Assembly (NCBI GenBank): GCA_944323285.1
Contig: CALURV010000008.1
Location: 62,001 to 126,000, forward strand
Length of the DNA stretch: 64,000 bases
From: Candidatus Gastranaerophilales bacterium
Lineage (GTDB): Bacteria; Cyanobacteriota; Vampirovibrionia; Gastranaerophilales; Gastranaerophilaceae
Reading direction: 5' to 3'
Positions 27,329 through 35,506 of this stretch are shown piece by piece; position 1 is the stretch's first letter, and each line of letters begins with the position of its first letter. Both the position numbers and the translations under genes were made by a program. Below the pieces are notes generated by a model. That model was not told the DNA's origin, ran no database searches, and saw nothing but the letters and a program-made list of their open reading frames with translations.

Positions 27329-28398
27329 TATTTAACAGAACTTGTTAGTACTTTTTCTTTATTTATTGTAATAACTTGAGCAGCTGATTTTCTATTTATA
27401 TCAACCCTCTTAATAATTGCATTTCTCTTCTTTCTTAAAAGCATATCAATAAAAGCTTCTATACGAGTAACAAAACCTGCTTCACCTGAATGTTCATCTA
27501 TAGTTAAATGAATAAATGGTACTTTTCTTTCTTTACAATGATAATAAATTTCATCAGCCATTAAAGAATCTGGGCCGCAACCAAAAGCAGAAAGAGCTAT
27601 TATACCGTCAACTTTTTTATTTAAAAGATAATAAGCGGCAGTCCCAGTAAGCTCAGGTTCATTTGCCCAATATTGAACTTCTCCTATTTCATCTATTGAT
27701 TTTATTGCATCTTCAAATGATACATTTAGAGATGTATAAACTTTTACATTCATCTTCTCCAATTTTTTTATCATATTCAATGAAATTCTTTCATCAAAAA
27801 GATTATAACCATGTGCCATAATAGCAACAGAAATGGGCTTAACTATATCTATTGTTTTCTTAACTGTTTTTCCATTTATAGCATTATCTAAAGCTTCTTT
27901 ATAACTAACTCCGGCTCTTGTCATTTCTGTAAATGAATTATATACTTTAAATCCGTTATCAATTGCCATTTTTATTTTTTGCTCATCATTTATATTAAAA
28001 GCATTTGCTGTTTGTCTGCAAAAATCTTTTAAATTTATATTTTCTGTTTTATCTAAAGTTGGCTCTATCATCGTAAAATTTTGAGGCAAAATATTTCTTA
28101 TAATTTCCGGCAATCCTCTTACTTTACTGCAATTATTAATTTTATAGCCTGTTGATTGAATAGAAGGAATAAAAATTGTATTACAGCCTTTATTAAGCAA
28201 ATTAACAACATGCCCTACATATACTTTTACAGGAAGGCAAGTATCTGAAACTACATATTTAGAGCCGTCATTAATTGTTTTGGCTGTTGTCTTATCCGAT
28301 AATATAACTTCAATACCTAATGATTTAAAAAAACCATAATAAAAAGGGTAATTGTTATAATACGAGATCGCTCTTGGTATTCCTATTTGTTTTGGCAT
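27328..28398 (-). CDS. CoA-dehydratase-activase-related Fe-S protein (DUF2229 type)
   Basis: Matches the DUF2229/HgdB-like family: start IGIPRAISYYNNYPFYYGFF, then SDTCLPVKVYVGHVVNLL, IQSTGYKINNCSKVRGLPE, ALSAFGCGPDSL and DEHSGEAGFVTRIEAFID. The Cys in the CLPVK, NCSK and FGCGP motifs are the likely Fe-S ligands. It is distantly related to the 25144-26322 protein (shared C-terminal GKAGYITRIEAF/GEAGFVTRIEAF). In Firmicutes these two types often occur together with an ATPase subunit. Here they occur as a pair around a PHP gene without it. It is the first gene of the leftward run; the binding site is weak. Confidence 0.8.
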   Translation of the reverse strand: MPKQIGIPRAISYYNNYPFYYGFFKSLGIEVILSDKTTAKTINDGSKYVVSDTCLPVKVYVGHVVNLLNKGCNTIFIPSIQSTGYKINNCSKVRGLPEIIRNILPQNFTMIEPTLDKTENINLKDFCRQTANAFNINDEQKIKMAIDNGFKVYNSFTEMTRAGVSYKEALDNAINGKTVKKTIDIVKPISVAIMAHGYNLFDERISLNMIKKLEKMNVKVYTSLNVSFEDAIKSIDEIGEVQYWANEPELTGTAAYYLLNKKVDGIIALSAFGCGPDSLMADEIYYHCKERKVPFIHLTIDEHSGEAGFVTRIEAFIDMLLRKKRNAIIKRVDINRKSAAQVITINKEKVLTSSVK

Positions 28399-28486
28399 TA
28401 TAATTTTTCTTATTTTTATGAATTACAAGATTTACGAAAAAGTATACAACAACCGAAGATGATAAATCAATCACATTTTTTATAAA

Positions 28487-28514
28487 AATAAAAAATTTCG
28501 GAACGACAAGATTT
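28487..28514 (-). repeat. 28-bp direct repeat of the tRNA-Pro 3' end (distal copy, att-like)
   Basis: Identical over 28 bases to 28622-28649 (aataaaaaatttcggaacga and the following eight bases). The matched segment covers the last 17 bases of tRNA-Pro plus 11 bases downstream, the layout of attL/attR after integration at a tRNA. Only 107 bases separate the copies. They contain an inverted repeat (catcaaac 28517-28524, gtttgatg 28546-28553), an imperfect hairpin and a 10-base match to the tRNA T arm (gaacttgcga 28609-28618). No gene is seen in 28399-28632. Confidence 0.85.
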
Positions 28515-28632
28515 CACATCAAACAAGGTGAATTTATGAACCGTAGTTTGATGGGTTCCGTGAGTTGATTTTCTTTTCTCCTTTTGTTTAGAAAATCACG
28601 AAACGGAAGAACTTGCGAGCCAATAAAAAATT

Positions 28633-28706
<74 letters not shown>

Positions 28707-28722
28707 AAATATTTTAACTTAT

Positions 28723-28753
28723 TTTATACTATCATCTCATATTTTTTTTTCAA
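28723..28753 (-). promoter_or_regulatory. Candidate promoter for tRNA-Pro
   Basis: On the minus strand TTGAAA (28753-28748) and TATAAA (28728-28723) are spaced by 19 bases, about 16 bases before the tRNA 5' end. The spacing is long, so moderate support only. Confidence 0.4.
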
Positions 28754-28763
28754 CATGATAAAT

Positions 28764-28887
28764 TAATCTAGTATCCCAATTTTGTTATCGAGTCATCCTC
28801 GCTAACAAAGTACTCTCCTTTTGAAAACGCCACTTAAAAAAATTCACTCACTCTTTCAGCTTATGGTTAATTTTTTATTGGACATAT
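28764..28887 (+). repeat. Dispersed two-hairpin repeat, copy 3 (short form)
   Basis: Starts ttaatctagtatccc, includes the tcgagtcatcctcgctaaca hairpin in the usual orientation, tactctccttttgaaaacgc, and ends with the aattcactcactctttcagc arm and a mutated ggttaattttttattggaca. It lies between the tRNA and the divergent 28954 gene. Confidence 0.85.
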
Positions 28888-28898
28888 TAATTAAAAAT

Positions 28899-28925
28899 TT
28901 GACAAGAATGTAAATAATTTATAAT
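28899..28925 (+). promoter_or_regulatory. Promoter for the SbcD/SbcC-like pair
   Basis: Consensus TTGACA at 28899-28904 with TATAAT at 28920-28925 (15-base spacer; TAATAA two bases further gives 17). It lies about 30 bases before the TTG start at 28954. Confidence 0.55.
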
Positions 28926-28953
28926 AATGTAAACAGTGAAAGGATTTTAAAAT

Positions 28954-30243
28954 TTGTTTTTTTCCTTTATTCATATTTCAGATATTCATCTTGGCAGACC
29001 ATTTTCTGACCTGACAAAATTTTCTTTTGATGAAAAAATCAAATCAATTTATAATAATGCCGTTGAGAAAGCATTTAATAATTTTATTGATTTTGCACTT
29101 GTTAAAAATGTTGATTTCGTACTTATCTCTGGTGATACATTTGATAATATTGAACAAGATTTTAGATCTAAACTAATCTTAAAAGAAGGATTAAAAAAAC
29201 TTGCCGCTGCTGATATAAAAATATATATCGTATGTGGAAATCATGATCCAATTTCTGCATATAATAAAAACACTTTTGATTTTGACGAAAATTCCAATAT
29301 TAAAATTATAGGAGTTAATACTCCTCAATATGGTAAATTTCTTGTTACAGATAAAAATTCTAATCCACAAGCAATAATACATGCCTATAGTTTTAGTGAT
29401 AACCACTTAGAAGAAAATCCGATTAATTATTTTGAACATCCACAAAATGATGAAAAAATTCTATTTAATATAGGTCTTTTACATTGTGATTTAGATGGAG
29501 ATAAATCAAGTCCTTATGCTCCTTGCTCAACCAATGACTTAAAAACTTTAAATTATGATTATTGGGCTTTAGGGCATATTCATATTCCTTCTTATGATGA
29601 AGAAACAATTCAATACTCAGGCACAATTCAAGGCAGAAATAATAAAGAAACTGGTCCTCACGGTCTTAAGTATATTAAAGTTGAAAATAATTCTATTATT
29701 AAAAACAGTTTCATTCCAATTGATATAATTAGGTTTGAAAATATTGATATTGATTTATCACAAGCTAATGATATAACTTCTGCTTATAATATAATCCAAG
29801 AATTCATTTTAGATTTTATTAATAGAAATAATAATTTAAATTGTGAATTATTTCTTTTAAAATTAAATCTTAGCGGCAATATTTGTTTCTATTCTGATAT
29901 AAATGAAGATTTCTATAATACTCTTTCAGAACGAATTAAAAATGATTTTAATAATAAAATATATATTTCAGAAATTTCAAATCAAACACATCCAAAAACA
30001 GAAGAAAAAATACTAAATGATGATGATGGAATTTCAGGAGAAATATATAGAACCATAGATGATAATAATTTAGATTCTGTAATTGAAAAAATTGAAAAAG
30101 ATTTTAAAAATATATTATTGCAATGTAATTTTACAAAAACGGAATATAACGAATTTAAAGAAGAAATAAAAGAATACTCTAAAGAAGAATGCATTAACCT
30201 TTGTAATATTATTTATTATAATGAAATTAAACAGGAACAATAA
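28954..30243 (+). CDS. SbcD/YhaO-family DNA repair exonuclease subunit
   Basis: Mre11-like nuclease that pairs with the ATPase encoded next. Metallophosphoesterase motifs: FIHISDIHLGRPF, VLISGDTFDN, YIVCGNHDP, GLLHCDLDG and WALGHIHIPS. The start is TTG at 28954 (MFFSFIHIS) with gaaagga ten bases upstream; no ATG is better placed. Length (429 aa) fits YhaO more than E. coli SbcD. The C-terminal ~170 residues are helical and probably bind the partner's coiled coil. Two bases separate it from the next gene. Confidence 0.88.
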   Translation: MFFSFIHISDIHLGRPFSDLTKFSFDEKIKSIYNNAVEKAFNNFIDFALVKNVDFVLISGDTFDNIEQDFRSKLILKEGLKKLAAADIKIYIVCGNHDPISAYNKNTFDFDENSNIKIIGVNTPQYGKFLVTDKNSNPQAIIHAYSFSDNHLEENPINYFEHPQNDEKILFNIGLLHCDLDGDKSSPYAPCSTNDLKTLNYDYWALGHIHIPSYDEETIQYSGTIQGRNNKETGPHGLKYIKVENNSIIKNSFIPIDIIRFENIDIDLSQANDITSAYNIIQEFILDFINRNNNLNCELFLLKLNLSGNICFYSDINEDFYNTLSERIKNDFNNKIYISEISNQTHPKTEEKILNDDDGISGEIYRTIDDNNLDSVIEKIEKDFKNILLQCNFTKTEYNEFKEEIKEYSKEECINLCNIIYYNEIKQEQ

Positions 30244-30245
30244 TT

Positions 30246-32981
30246 ATGTCAAAGTTAATTATTGATAATATTATTATAGAAAAAAGTGATAAAGATATAA
30301 AAACCGGTGTAAATTATAAATTTTCATCAGGAATAAATCTAATATGCGGAAATAATGAAGCAGGTAAAAGTTCCCTGATGAAATTTATTAAAGAAGGATT
30401 TTTTAGACCAATAAAAACAGATACCGGTAAAATATTTTTCTATATTACAAATAATAATAATGAAAAACAGATTTACCGTGCTGATATCAAAAATTCTCTT
30501 AAAAAAACAGATAGATGCAAATTATATGATGAAAATAATTTTATTTGTGATTATTCATTAATAGAAAAAATAATTAATCAAAAATATTTTGAACAAGGAT
30601 TCACAATTAATCTTGATGACTTAATGAGCTTACAATTTGATAATAATCTATCATTAGTAAATATTATAAAAGACCCGTCAGGTGATAAACTTAATTCAAT
30701 ATTACAAAAAGTTGAAAACAATATTTCTGAATATATTGGTATAAATGGCAAACCCAAAAAAACTATAACAGAAATTCTTGATGAAATATCAAATATAAAT
30801 AAAAAAATTAATGAATTATCTCAAAAGGAAAATCAATATAACAGTACAATATTAACTATCCACAATTATGAAGAAGAAATTATAGAATTATCAAAAAAGG
30901 AAGAATATTTAAATATTCTAATAAATTTAGAAAAAACTAATACAGAACTTGAAAGATTAACTGAAGTAGATAAACATCTTAATCTTGATTTTAATATAGA
31001 TTTATATAACGCAAAAGAAAAATATATAGATTTAGTACAAAATATAGGGAAATATGAATCAAATATTTTAATATTAGAAAAAAATAAACTAAAGCTTGAA
31101 ACTATAATCTCAAAAATAAATAATAATTTAAATCATTTAAACTATGAATTTAATTTAAATATAACAGAAGAAAATTTAATAAATTTTACAATCAATTATG
31201 AAAGAATTAATAAAGTAAAAGATATTCTCCCCGAAATTGAAAATAATAAAACCGAGATTAAAACATATCAAAGAACAATTGAAGATATTGAAGAAAATCT
31301 ATTAAAACTAAAAAATGACTTAGAATATATAAACAAGGATATTAACAATAATTGCGACATCAAAGATTTAGAAGAATATTATTCAACGATAAACGATGGA
31401 GTAAAACAATATAAATATCTAGCAAACGAAATAAGTAACATAGATAAAAATATTAAAATAAATTCAGGCGGAATATGGACAAACAGAAATTCATTAATTT
31501 TATTTGCTTCTTTATTTTTATTAATGGCATCGTGTTCCATCGTAAGTTTTTACTTAAAAGAAACAACTGCAGGAATATTTTCTCTTTTAATGTCAGTTCT
31601 TATAGCAATAGGCTTTACAATACAAAAACTTAGTAGTTATCAAGATAATCAAGATAGTGACAAAATAAGAAAACAAACTCAACAAGAAGCTATCTTATGT
31701 AATATCATTGAAAAAATAAAAAACTATTATCCTGAAATAAATAATGTTGAAAGTTCTTACTTAATAGAAAAATTAGAAGAAATAAAACAAGAAATTAACA
31801 TTAAATTATTAAATAATAATTCTTTACAAGAAAAAATAAGACATAATGAAAGCGACAGAACATTTAATGAAACTAAATTATCAAATATTCAAGAGAAAAT
31901 AACAAATCTGGAAAATAAAAATACCGAATTAATAAAGGAAATTCAAGAGATAATTAAACAAGATAATCTTACATTAAATGAAAAAAATTATCTTGAAGCT
32001 ATTGAAATTATAAAAGACATAAAAGAAGACATTGCTGAAAAAAATATGCTTCTTTCTGAAATTACTGATATAGAAATTATAAACAATGAAATAATAAAAA
32101 AATTTAATTACTTTATTATTGAAAATAAAATAAATATTAATATTACATCAAATATAAAAAATAACATAGAAGAATTACAAAATTTATTTGAAAAAAATAA
32201 TGAACTAAAAAAACAAATTGACATATTAAATGTATCTATTGAAAATTTAACAACCCAAAAAGTGCAGCTGGAAGAACAAAAAGTTCCTTTTATCAATCTT
32301 TTTAAAGAAATTAATTCATCAATAAACTTAAATGAAGCATTAAAGGAAACCGAAATAAAAAAGAAAGAAAAACAAAATCTAAAAAAGAATGCTGAGTTTG
32401 AAAAAAGAGAGCTGGAAGATTTTGAAGGTATTTCTGACTTAAAAAATAAAAGAAATGTATTAATTAATGAATATAGAAACATAGTAAAAAAAATATTAAT
32501 AAACAAAGCAGTTTCTGAAATTACAACAATGGCAAAAAATAATTTTGATAAAACTCAACCCGATTTAGTAAATGCACAAAAGTATTTATCTATTTTAACA
32601 GATAATAAATATTCAAAAATAATTCTAGAAACTGAAGAAATATCAAACAGCGAAGGCAAGGTAATTAAGAAATGGGACGATCTTTCAAGAGGGACTAAAG
32701 AACAATTATATTTAGCACTGCGTTTAGGTTATGCCTCTAATTACTCCAAAGATAAATCAACAATGAAAGATAATGGAAGAGCTAATTTACCTATAATTAT
32801 AGATGATGCATTTGTCAATTTTGATTATGAAAGAACCCATAATGCACTAAAATGTCTTATTGATTTTTCTAAAACAAATCAAGTATTATTTTTCACTTGT
32901 CATACAGATTTAATAAAACACCATTTTGAACAATTAAATCTTCAAGAAGATGAATTTTTCAAGATAATATATATAAAATAA
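30246..32981 (+). CDS. SbcC/YhaN-family SMC-like ATPase with central membrane hairpin
   Basis: Rad50-like ATPase of 911 aa. Walker A is NLICGNNEAGKSSLM near residue 35; long coiled-coil arms occupy about 165-400 and 450-740. The signature WDDLSRGTKEQLYLALRLG and Walker B IIIDDAFVNFDYER lie near the C-terminus, with the CHTD switch histidine. Between the coils are two adjacent hydrophobic segments (SLILFASLFLLMASCSIVSF and AGIFSLLMSVLIAIGFTI), as in YhaN, where SbcC has a zinc hook; no CxxC hook is seen. This suggests membrane-tethered DNA processing. It follows the nuclease subunit directly. Confidence 0.88.
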   Translation: MSKLIIDNIIIEKSDKDIKTGVNYKFSSGINLICGNNEAGKSSLMKFIKEGFFRPIKTDTGKIFFYITNNNNEKQIYRADIKNSLKKTDRCKLYDENNFICDYSLIEKIINQKYFEQGFTINLDDLMSLQFDNNLSLVNIIKDPSGDKLNSILQKVENNISEYIGINGKPKKTITEILDEISNINKKINELSQKENQYNSTILTIHNYEEEIIELSKKEEYLNILINLEKTNTELERLTEVDKHLNLDFNIDLYNAKEKYIDLVQNIGKYESNILILEKNKLKLETIISKINNNLNHLNYEFNLNITEENLINFTINYERINKVKDILPEIENNKTEIKTYQRTIEDIEENLLKLKNDLEYINKDINNNCDIKDLEEYYSTINDGVKQYKYLANEISNIDKNIKINSGGIWTNRNSLILFASLFLLMASCSIVSFYLKETTAGIFSLLMSVLIAIGFTIQKLSSYQDNQDSDKIRKQTQQEAILCNIIEKIKNYYPEINNVESSYLIEKLEEIKQEINIKLLNNNSLQEKIRHNESDRTFNETKLSNIQEKITNLENKNTELIKEIQEIIKQDNLTLNEKNYLEAIEIIKDIKEDIAEKNMLLSEITDIEIINNEIIKKFNYFIIENKININITSNIKNNIEELQNLFEKNNELKKQIDILNVSIENLTTQKVQLEEQKVPFINLFKEINSSINLNEALKETEIKKKEKQNLKKNAEFEKRELEDFEGISDLKNKRNVLINEYRNIVKKILINKAVSEITTMAKNNFDKTQPDLVNAQKYLSILTDNKYSKIILETEEISNSEGKVIKKWDDLSRGTKEQLYLALRLGYASNYSKDKSTMKDNGRANLPIIIDDAFVNFDYERTHNALKCLIDFSKTNQVLFFTCHTDLIKHHFEQLNLQEDEFFKIIYIK

Positions 32982-33006
32982 TTTTCGTTTGAACTATACT
33001 TTAAGT

Positions 33007-34152
33007 ATGAGTTTTTATAATGAAGAAATAAACAAACTAAAAGAAAAAGACAATTTTAGGTATATTCACAATATTGAAGAAAAGCACGAAAAATTTCTTT
33101 CAATAAATGGGTTTAATATGCTTAATTTTTCATCTAACGATTATTTAAACTTAAGTACAAATAGATTAATAATAAAAGAATTTTTGAAAAAATATAAAAA
33201 TGATAATGAATTAATTTTTTCATCAACATCCTCAAGATTACTAACAGGGACTTCAAAAAGCTATAAGAAATTAGAAGAAAATATATCAAAACTATTTAAT
33301 AAAGAACGTTGCTTATTATTCAATACAGGATATCAATGTAATCTTGGAGTGGTTTCTTCATTAGTAACCAGAGGGGATATTATTTTTTCTGATAAACTAA
33401 ATCACGCAAGTATAATAGACGGTATGAGACTTTCTCCTTGTGAATTTTACAGATATAAACACTTAGATTATGAAAATCTTGAAGAATTATTAGAGAAACA
33501 TAGAAAAAACTATAAAAAAGCAATAATTATATCAGAATCCGTATTCAGTATGGATGGTGATATTGCTGATATAAAAAAGCTTGTTGAATTAAAGAAAAAA
33601 TATAATTGCATGTTAATGATAGATGAAGCACATGCATTAGGGATATTCGGAGAAAATCTTGCCGGTATTTCAGATAAAGAAAGATTACTAAATGATATAG
33701 ATATAATAACAGCAACTTTAGGAAAATCCTTTGCCTCTATGGGAGCATTTTGCGTTGCAAACAACGAAATTATTGACTACCTTATAAATAAAGCAAATTC
33801 ATTTATTTTCTCAACGGCTCTTGCCCCGGTTAACATAATGTGGTCAAATTTTTTAATTGAAGAAAAATTTAATACAGTAAAAGAGAAATCTAAAAATCTT
33901 AATGCATTAATTGTTGAAGCCCACAACTATATAAATGATAATGGTAAAACACAAATAATACCTATAATAATAGGAGATAATAATAAAACCGTAAAAATTG
34001 CAGAAATATTACAAAATCAAGGTTATTATATTTTGCCTGTAAGACCTCCAACTGTTCCTTTTAATACATCAAGATTAAGACTATCCCTTACTGCAGATAT
34101 TACAATTGAAGAATTTAAAAAAGTTATAGACATTGTAAAAGAGGCATTATAA
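33007..34152 (+). CDS. bioF: 8-amino-7-oxononanoate synthase (biotin synthesis)
   Basis: PLP-dependent condensation of pimeloyl-ACP with alanine. Motifs: NFSSNDYLNLS, TSSRLLTGTSKSYKKLEE, LLFNTGYQCNLGVVSSL, IISESVFSMDGDIADI, MLMIDEAHALGIFG and the PLP lysine in ITATLGKSFASMGAF. I use ATG at 33007; an in-frame TTG at 32989 is possible. Neither has a Shine-Dalgarno sequence. A TATACT six bases before the ATG hints at a leaderless transcript, though no matching -35 is seen. It heads the bioF-bioG-bioC unit, with the next gene sharing TAATG. Confidence 0.9.
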   Translation: MSFYNEEINKLKEKDNFRYIHNIEEKHEKFLSINGFNMLNFSSNDYLNLSTNRLIIKEFLKKYKNDNELIFSSTSSRLLTGTSKSYKKLEENISKLFNKERCLLFNTGYQCNLGVVSSLVTRGDIIFSDKLNHASIIDGMRLSPCEFYRYKHLDYENLEELLEKHRKNYKKAIIISESVFSMDGDIADIKKLVELKKKYNCMLMIDEAHALGIFGENLAGISDKERLLNDIDIITATLGKSFASMGAFCVANNEIIDYLINKANSFIFSTALAPVNIMWSNFLIEEKFNTVKEKSKNLNALIVEAHNYINDNGKTQIIPIIIGDNNKTVKIAEILQNQGYYILPVRPPTVPFNTSRLRLSLTADITIEEFKKVIDIVKEAL

Positions 34153-34778
34153 TGGAAATTAAATGGCTAAATAAAAAGAATAATAATAAATTCATCGTTT
34201 TTTTTAACGGTTGGGGAATGGATGAAAAAATAGTATCTAATTTACTTTTTGAAGATTATGATGTTTTAACCTTTTTTGATTATAGAAATATAGAAAAAAT
34301 ACAAATAGATTTATCCGATTACAAAGAGAAATACTTAATTGCCTGGTCTATGGGCGTATATGTTTGTAATTTTTTCCGTGATGAATTTAAAAATTTTGAT
34401 AAATTTATTGCAATAAACGGGACTCAAAAACCAATTGATAATGATTATGGGATACCTGTTGAAATATATAATATGACAATTGAAAGGTTTAATGAGCAAT
34501 CTTGCAAAAAATTCATAAGGAAAATATCTCCTAAATTAAATACGGAAGAATACTGCAGAAGAACAATTGAAGAATTAAAAGAAGAACTTATTTCAATAAG
34601 AGATTTAAAAATAAAAGATTATTTAAAATTTAATAAGGCATTTGTTTCTTTAAAAGACAGAATAATTCCTGCTAAAAATCAAATAAACTATTGGAACCAA
34701 GAAAATATAAAAATTACAGAACTTGACTCAAACCATTACATCTTTGATAATTTTAAGACTTGGAGCGAATTATTATGA
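34152..34778 (+). CDS. bioG: Pimeloyl-ACP methyl ester esterase, BioG type (DUF452)
   Basis: Alpha/beta hydrolase that releases pimeloyl-ACP from its methyl ester, replacing BioH. Visible features are FIVFFNGWGMDEKIV at the start, the nucleophile elbow in YLIAWSMGVYVCNFF (Ser), and a late ITELDSNHYIFDNF with the catalytic His. Length (208 aa) fits BioG. It sits between bioF and bioC with overlapping start and stop codons at both ends, which strongly supports the role. Confidence 0.87.
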   Translation: MEIKWLNKKNNNKFIVFFNGWGMDEKIVSNLLFEDYDVLTFFDYRNIEKIQIDLSDYKEKYLIAWSMGVYVCNFFRDEFKNFDKFIAINGTQKPIDNDYGIPVEIYNMTIERFNEQSCKKFIRKISPKLNTEEYCRRTIEELKEELISIRDLKIKDYLKFNKAFVSLKDRIIPAKNQINYWNQENIKITELDSNHYIFDNFKTWSELL

Positions 34779-35506
34779 TTAATAAAGCTCTTGTTAAAAA
34801 GAGATTTTCTAAAAGCCTTAAAACATATGAAGAAAATGCTATTATACAAAAAATAATGGCAAAAAAGCTTATAAAATTATTAGATTCAAAAGAGTATAAT
34901 TCTATTTTTGAGATAGGATGTGCAACAGGAATACTCACAAAAGAAATTAAAAATACTCTTAACTTTAAAGAATATAGTGCAAACGATATTGTGGAAAAAT
35001 CACAAGAATATATAAATAAAATAATTTATCCAAATACTTTTCTCGCCGGCGATATAGAAGAAATTAAACTAAACAAAAAATATAATTTAATACTATCAAA
35101 TGCCAGCCTTCAATGGTGTAATGATATAGAAAAAGTATTGGAAAAATTAATAAATTCATTAGAAGAAAAAGGCACATTAGCAATATCAATTTTTGGAGAT
35201 AATAATTTAAAAGAAATAAAAGATGTTTTTCATATAGAAAATAATACATATTCTTCGGCTAAACTAAGAAAATCATTAGAAAAATATAATCTAATAAAAT
35301 TTGAAGAAGAAGAATTCAAAATTGAATTTGAAAATCCAATAATGATATTAAAGCATCTTAAGTTAACAGGAGTAAACGCAATAAAAGAATTTGCTTTAAC
35401 TAAGAAAAAATTAAAAGAATTTGAAGAAGAATATATAAGAAAATATCAAAATAATGGAAAAGTATTATTAACCTATAATCCTGTATATATAAAAATCACG
35501 AAATAA
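34775..35506 (+). CDS. bioC: Malonyl-ACP O-methyltransferase
   Basis: SAM-dependent methylation of malonyl-ACP to start pimelate synthesis. Characteristic N-terminal KKRFSKSLKTYEENAIIQ, motif I IFEIGCATGILTKEI, LAGDIEEI, and SNASLQWCND (Class I methyltransferase post-motif II). The start ATG at 34775 overlaps the bioG stop as ATGA. It ends by overlapping comM convergently by 11 bases. bioA, bioD and bioB are not in the window. Confidence 0.9.
   Translation: MINKALVKKRFSKSLKTYEENAIIQKIMAKKLIKLLDSKEYNSIFEIGCATGILTKEIKNTLNFKEYSANDIVEKSQEYINKIIYPNTFLAGDIEEIKLNKKYNLILSNASLQWCNDIEKVLEKLINSLEEKGTLAISIFGDNNLKEIKDVFHIENNTYSSAKLRKSLEKYNLIKFEEEEFKIEFENPIMILKHLKLTGVNAIKEFALTKKKLKEFEEEYIRKYQNNGKVLLTYNPVYIKITK

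Noticed and set aside
24020-28398. Complete 2-hydroxyacyl-CoA dehydratase system
   Set aside because: Neither the dehydratase subunits nor the ASKHA ATPase activator is present; only related accessory-type proteins are.
28954-32981. SbcD/SbcC-like pair as a phage-defence system
   Set aside because: Both proteins have ordinary YhaO/YhaN repair-family features, and no defence partner genes are adjacent.
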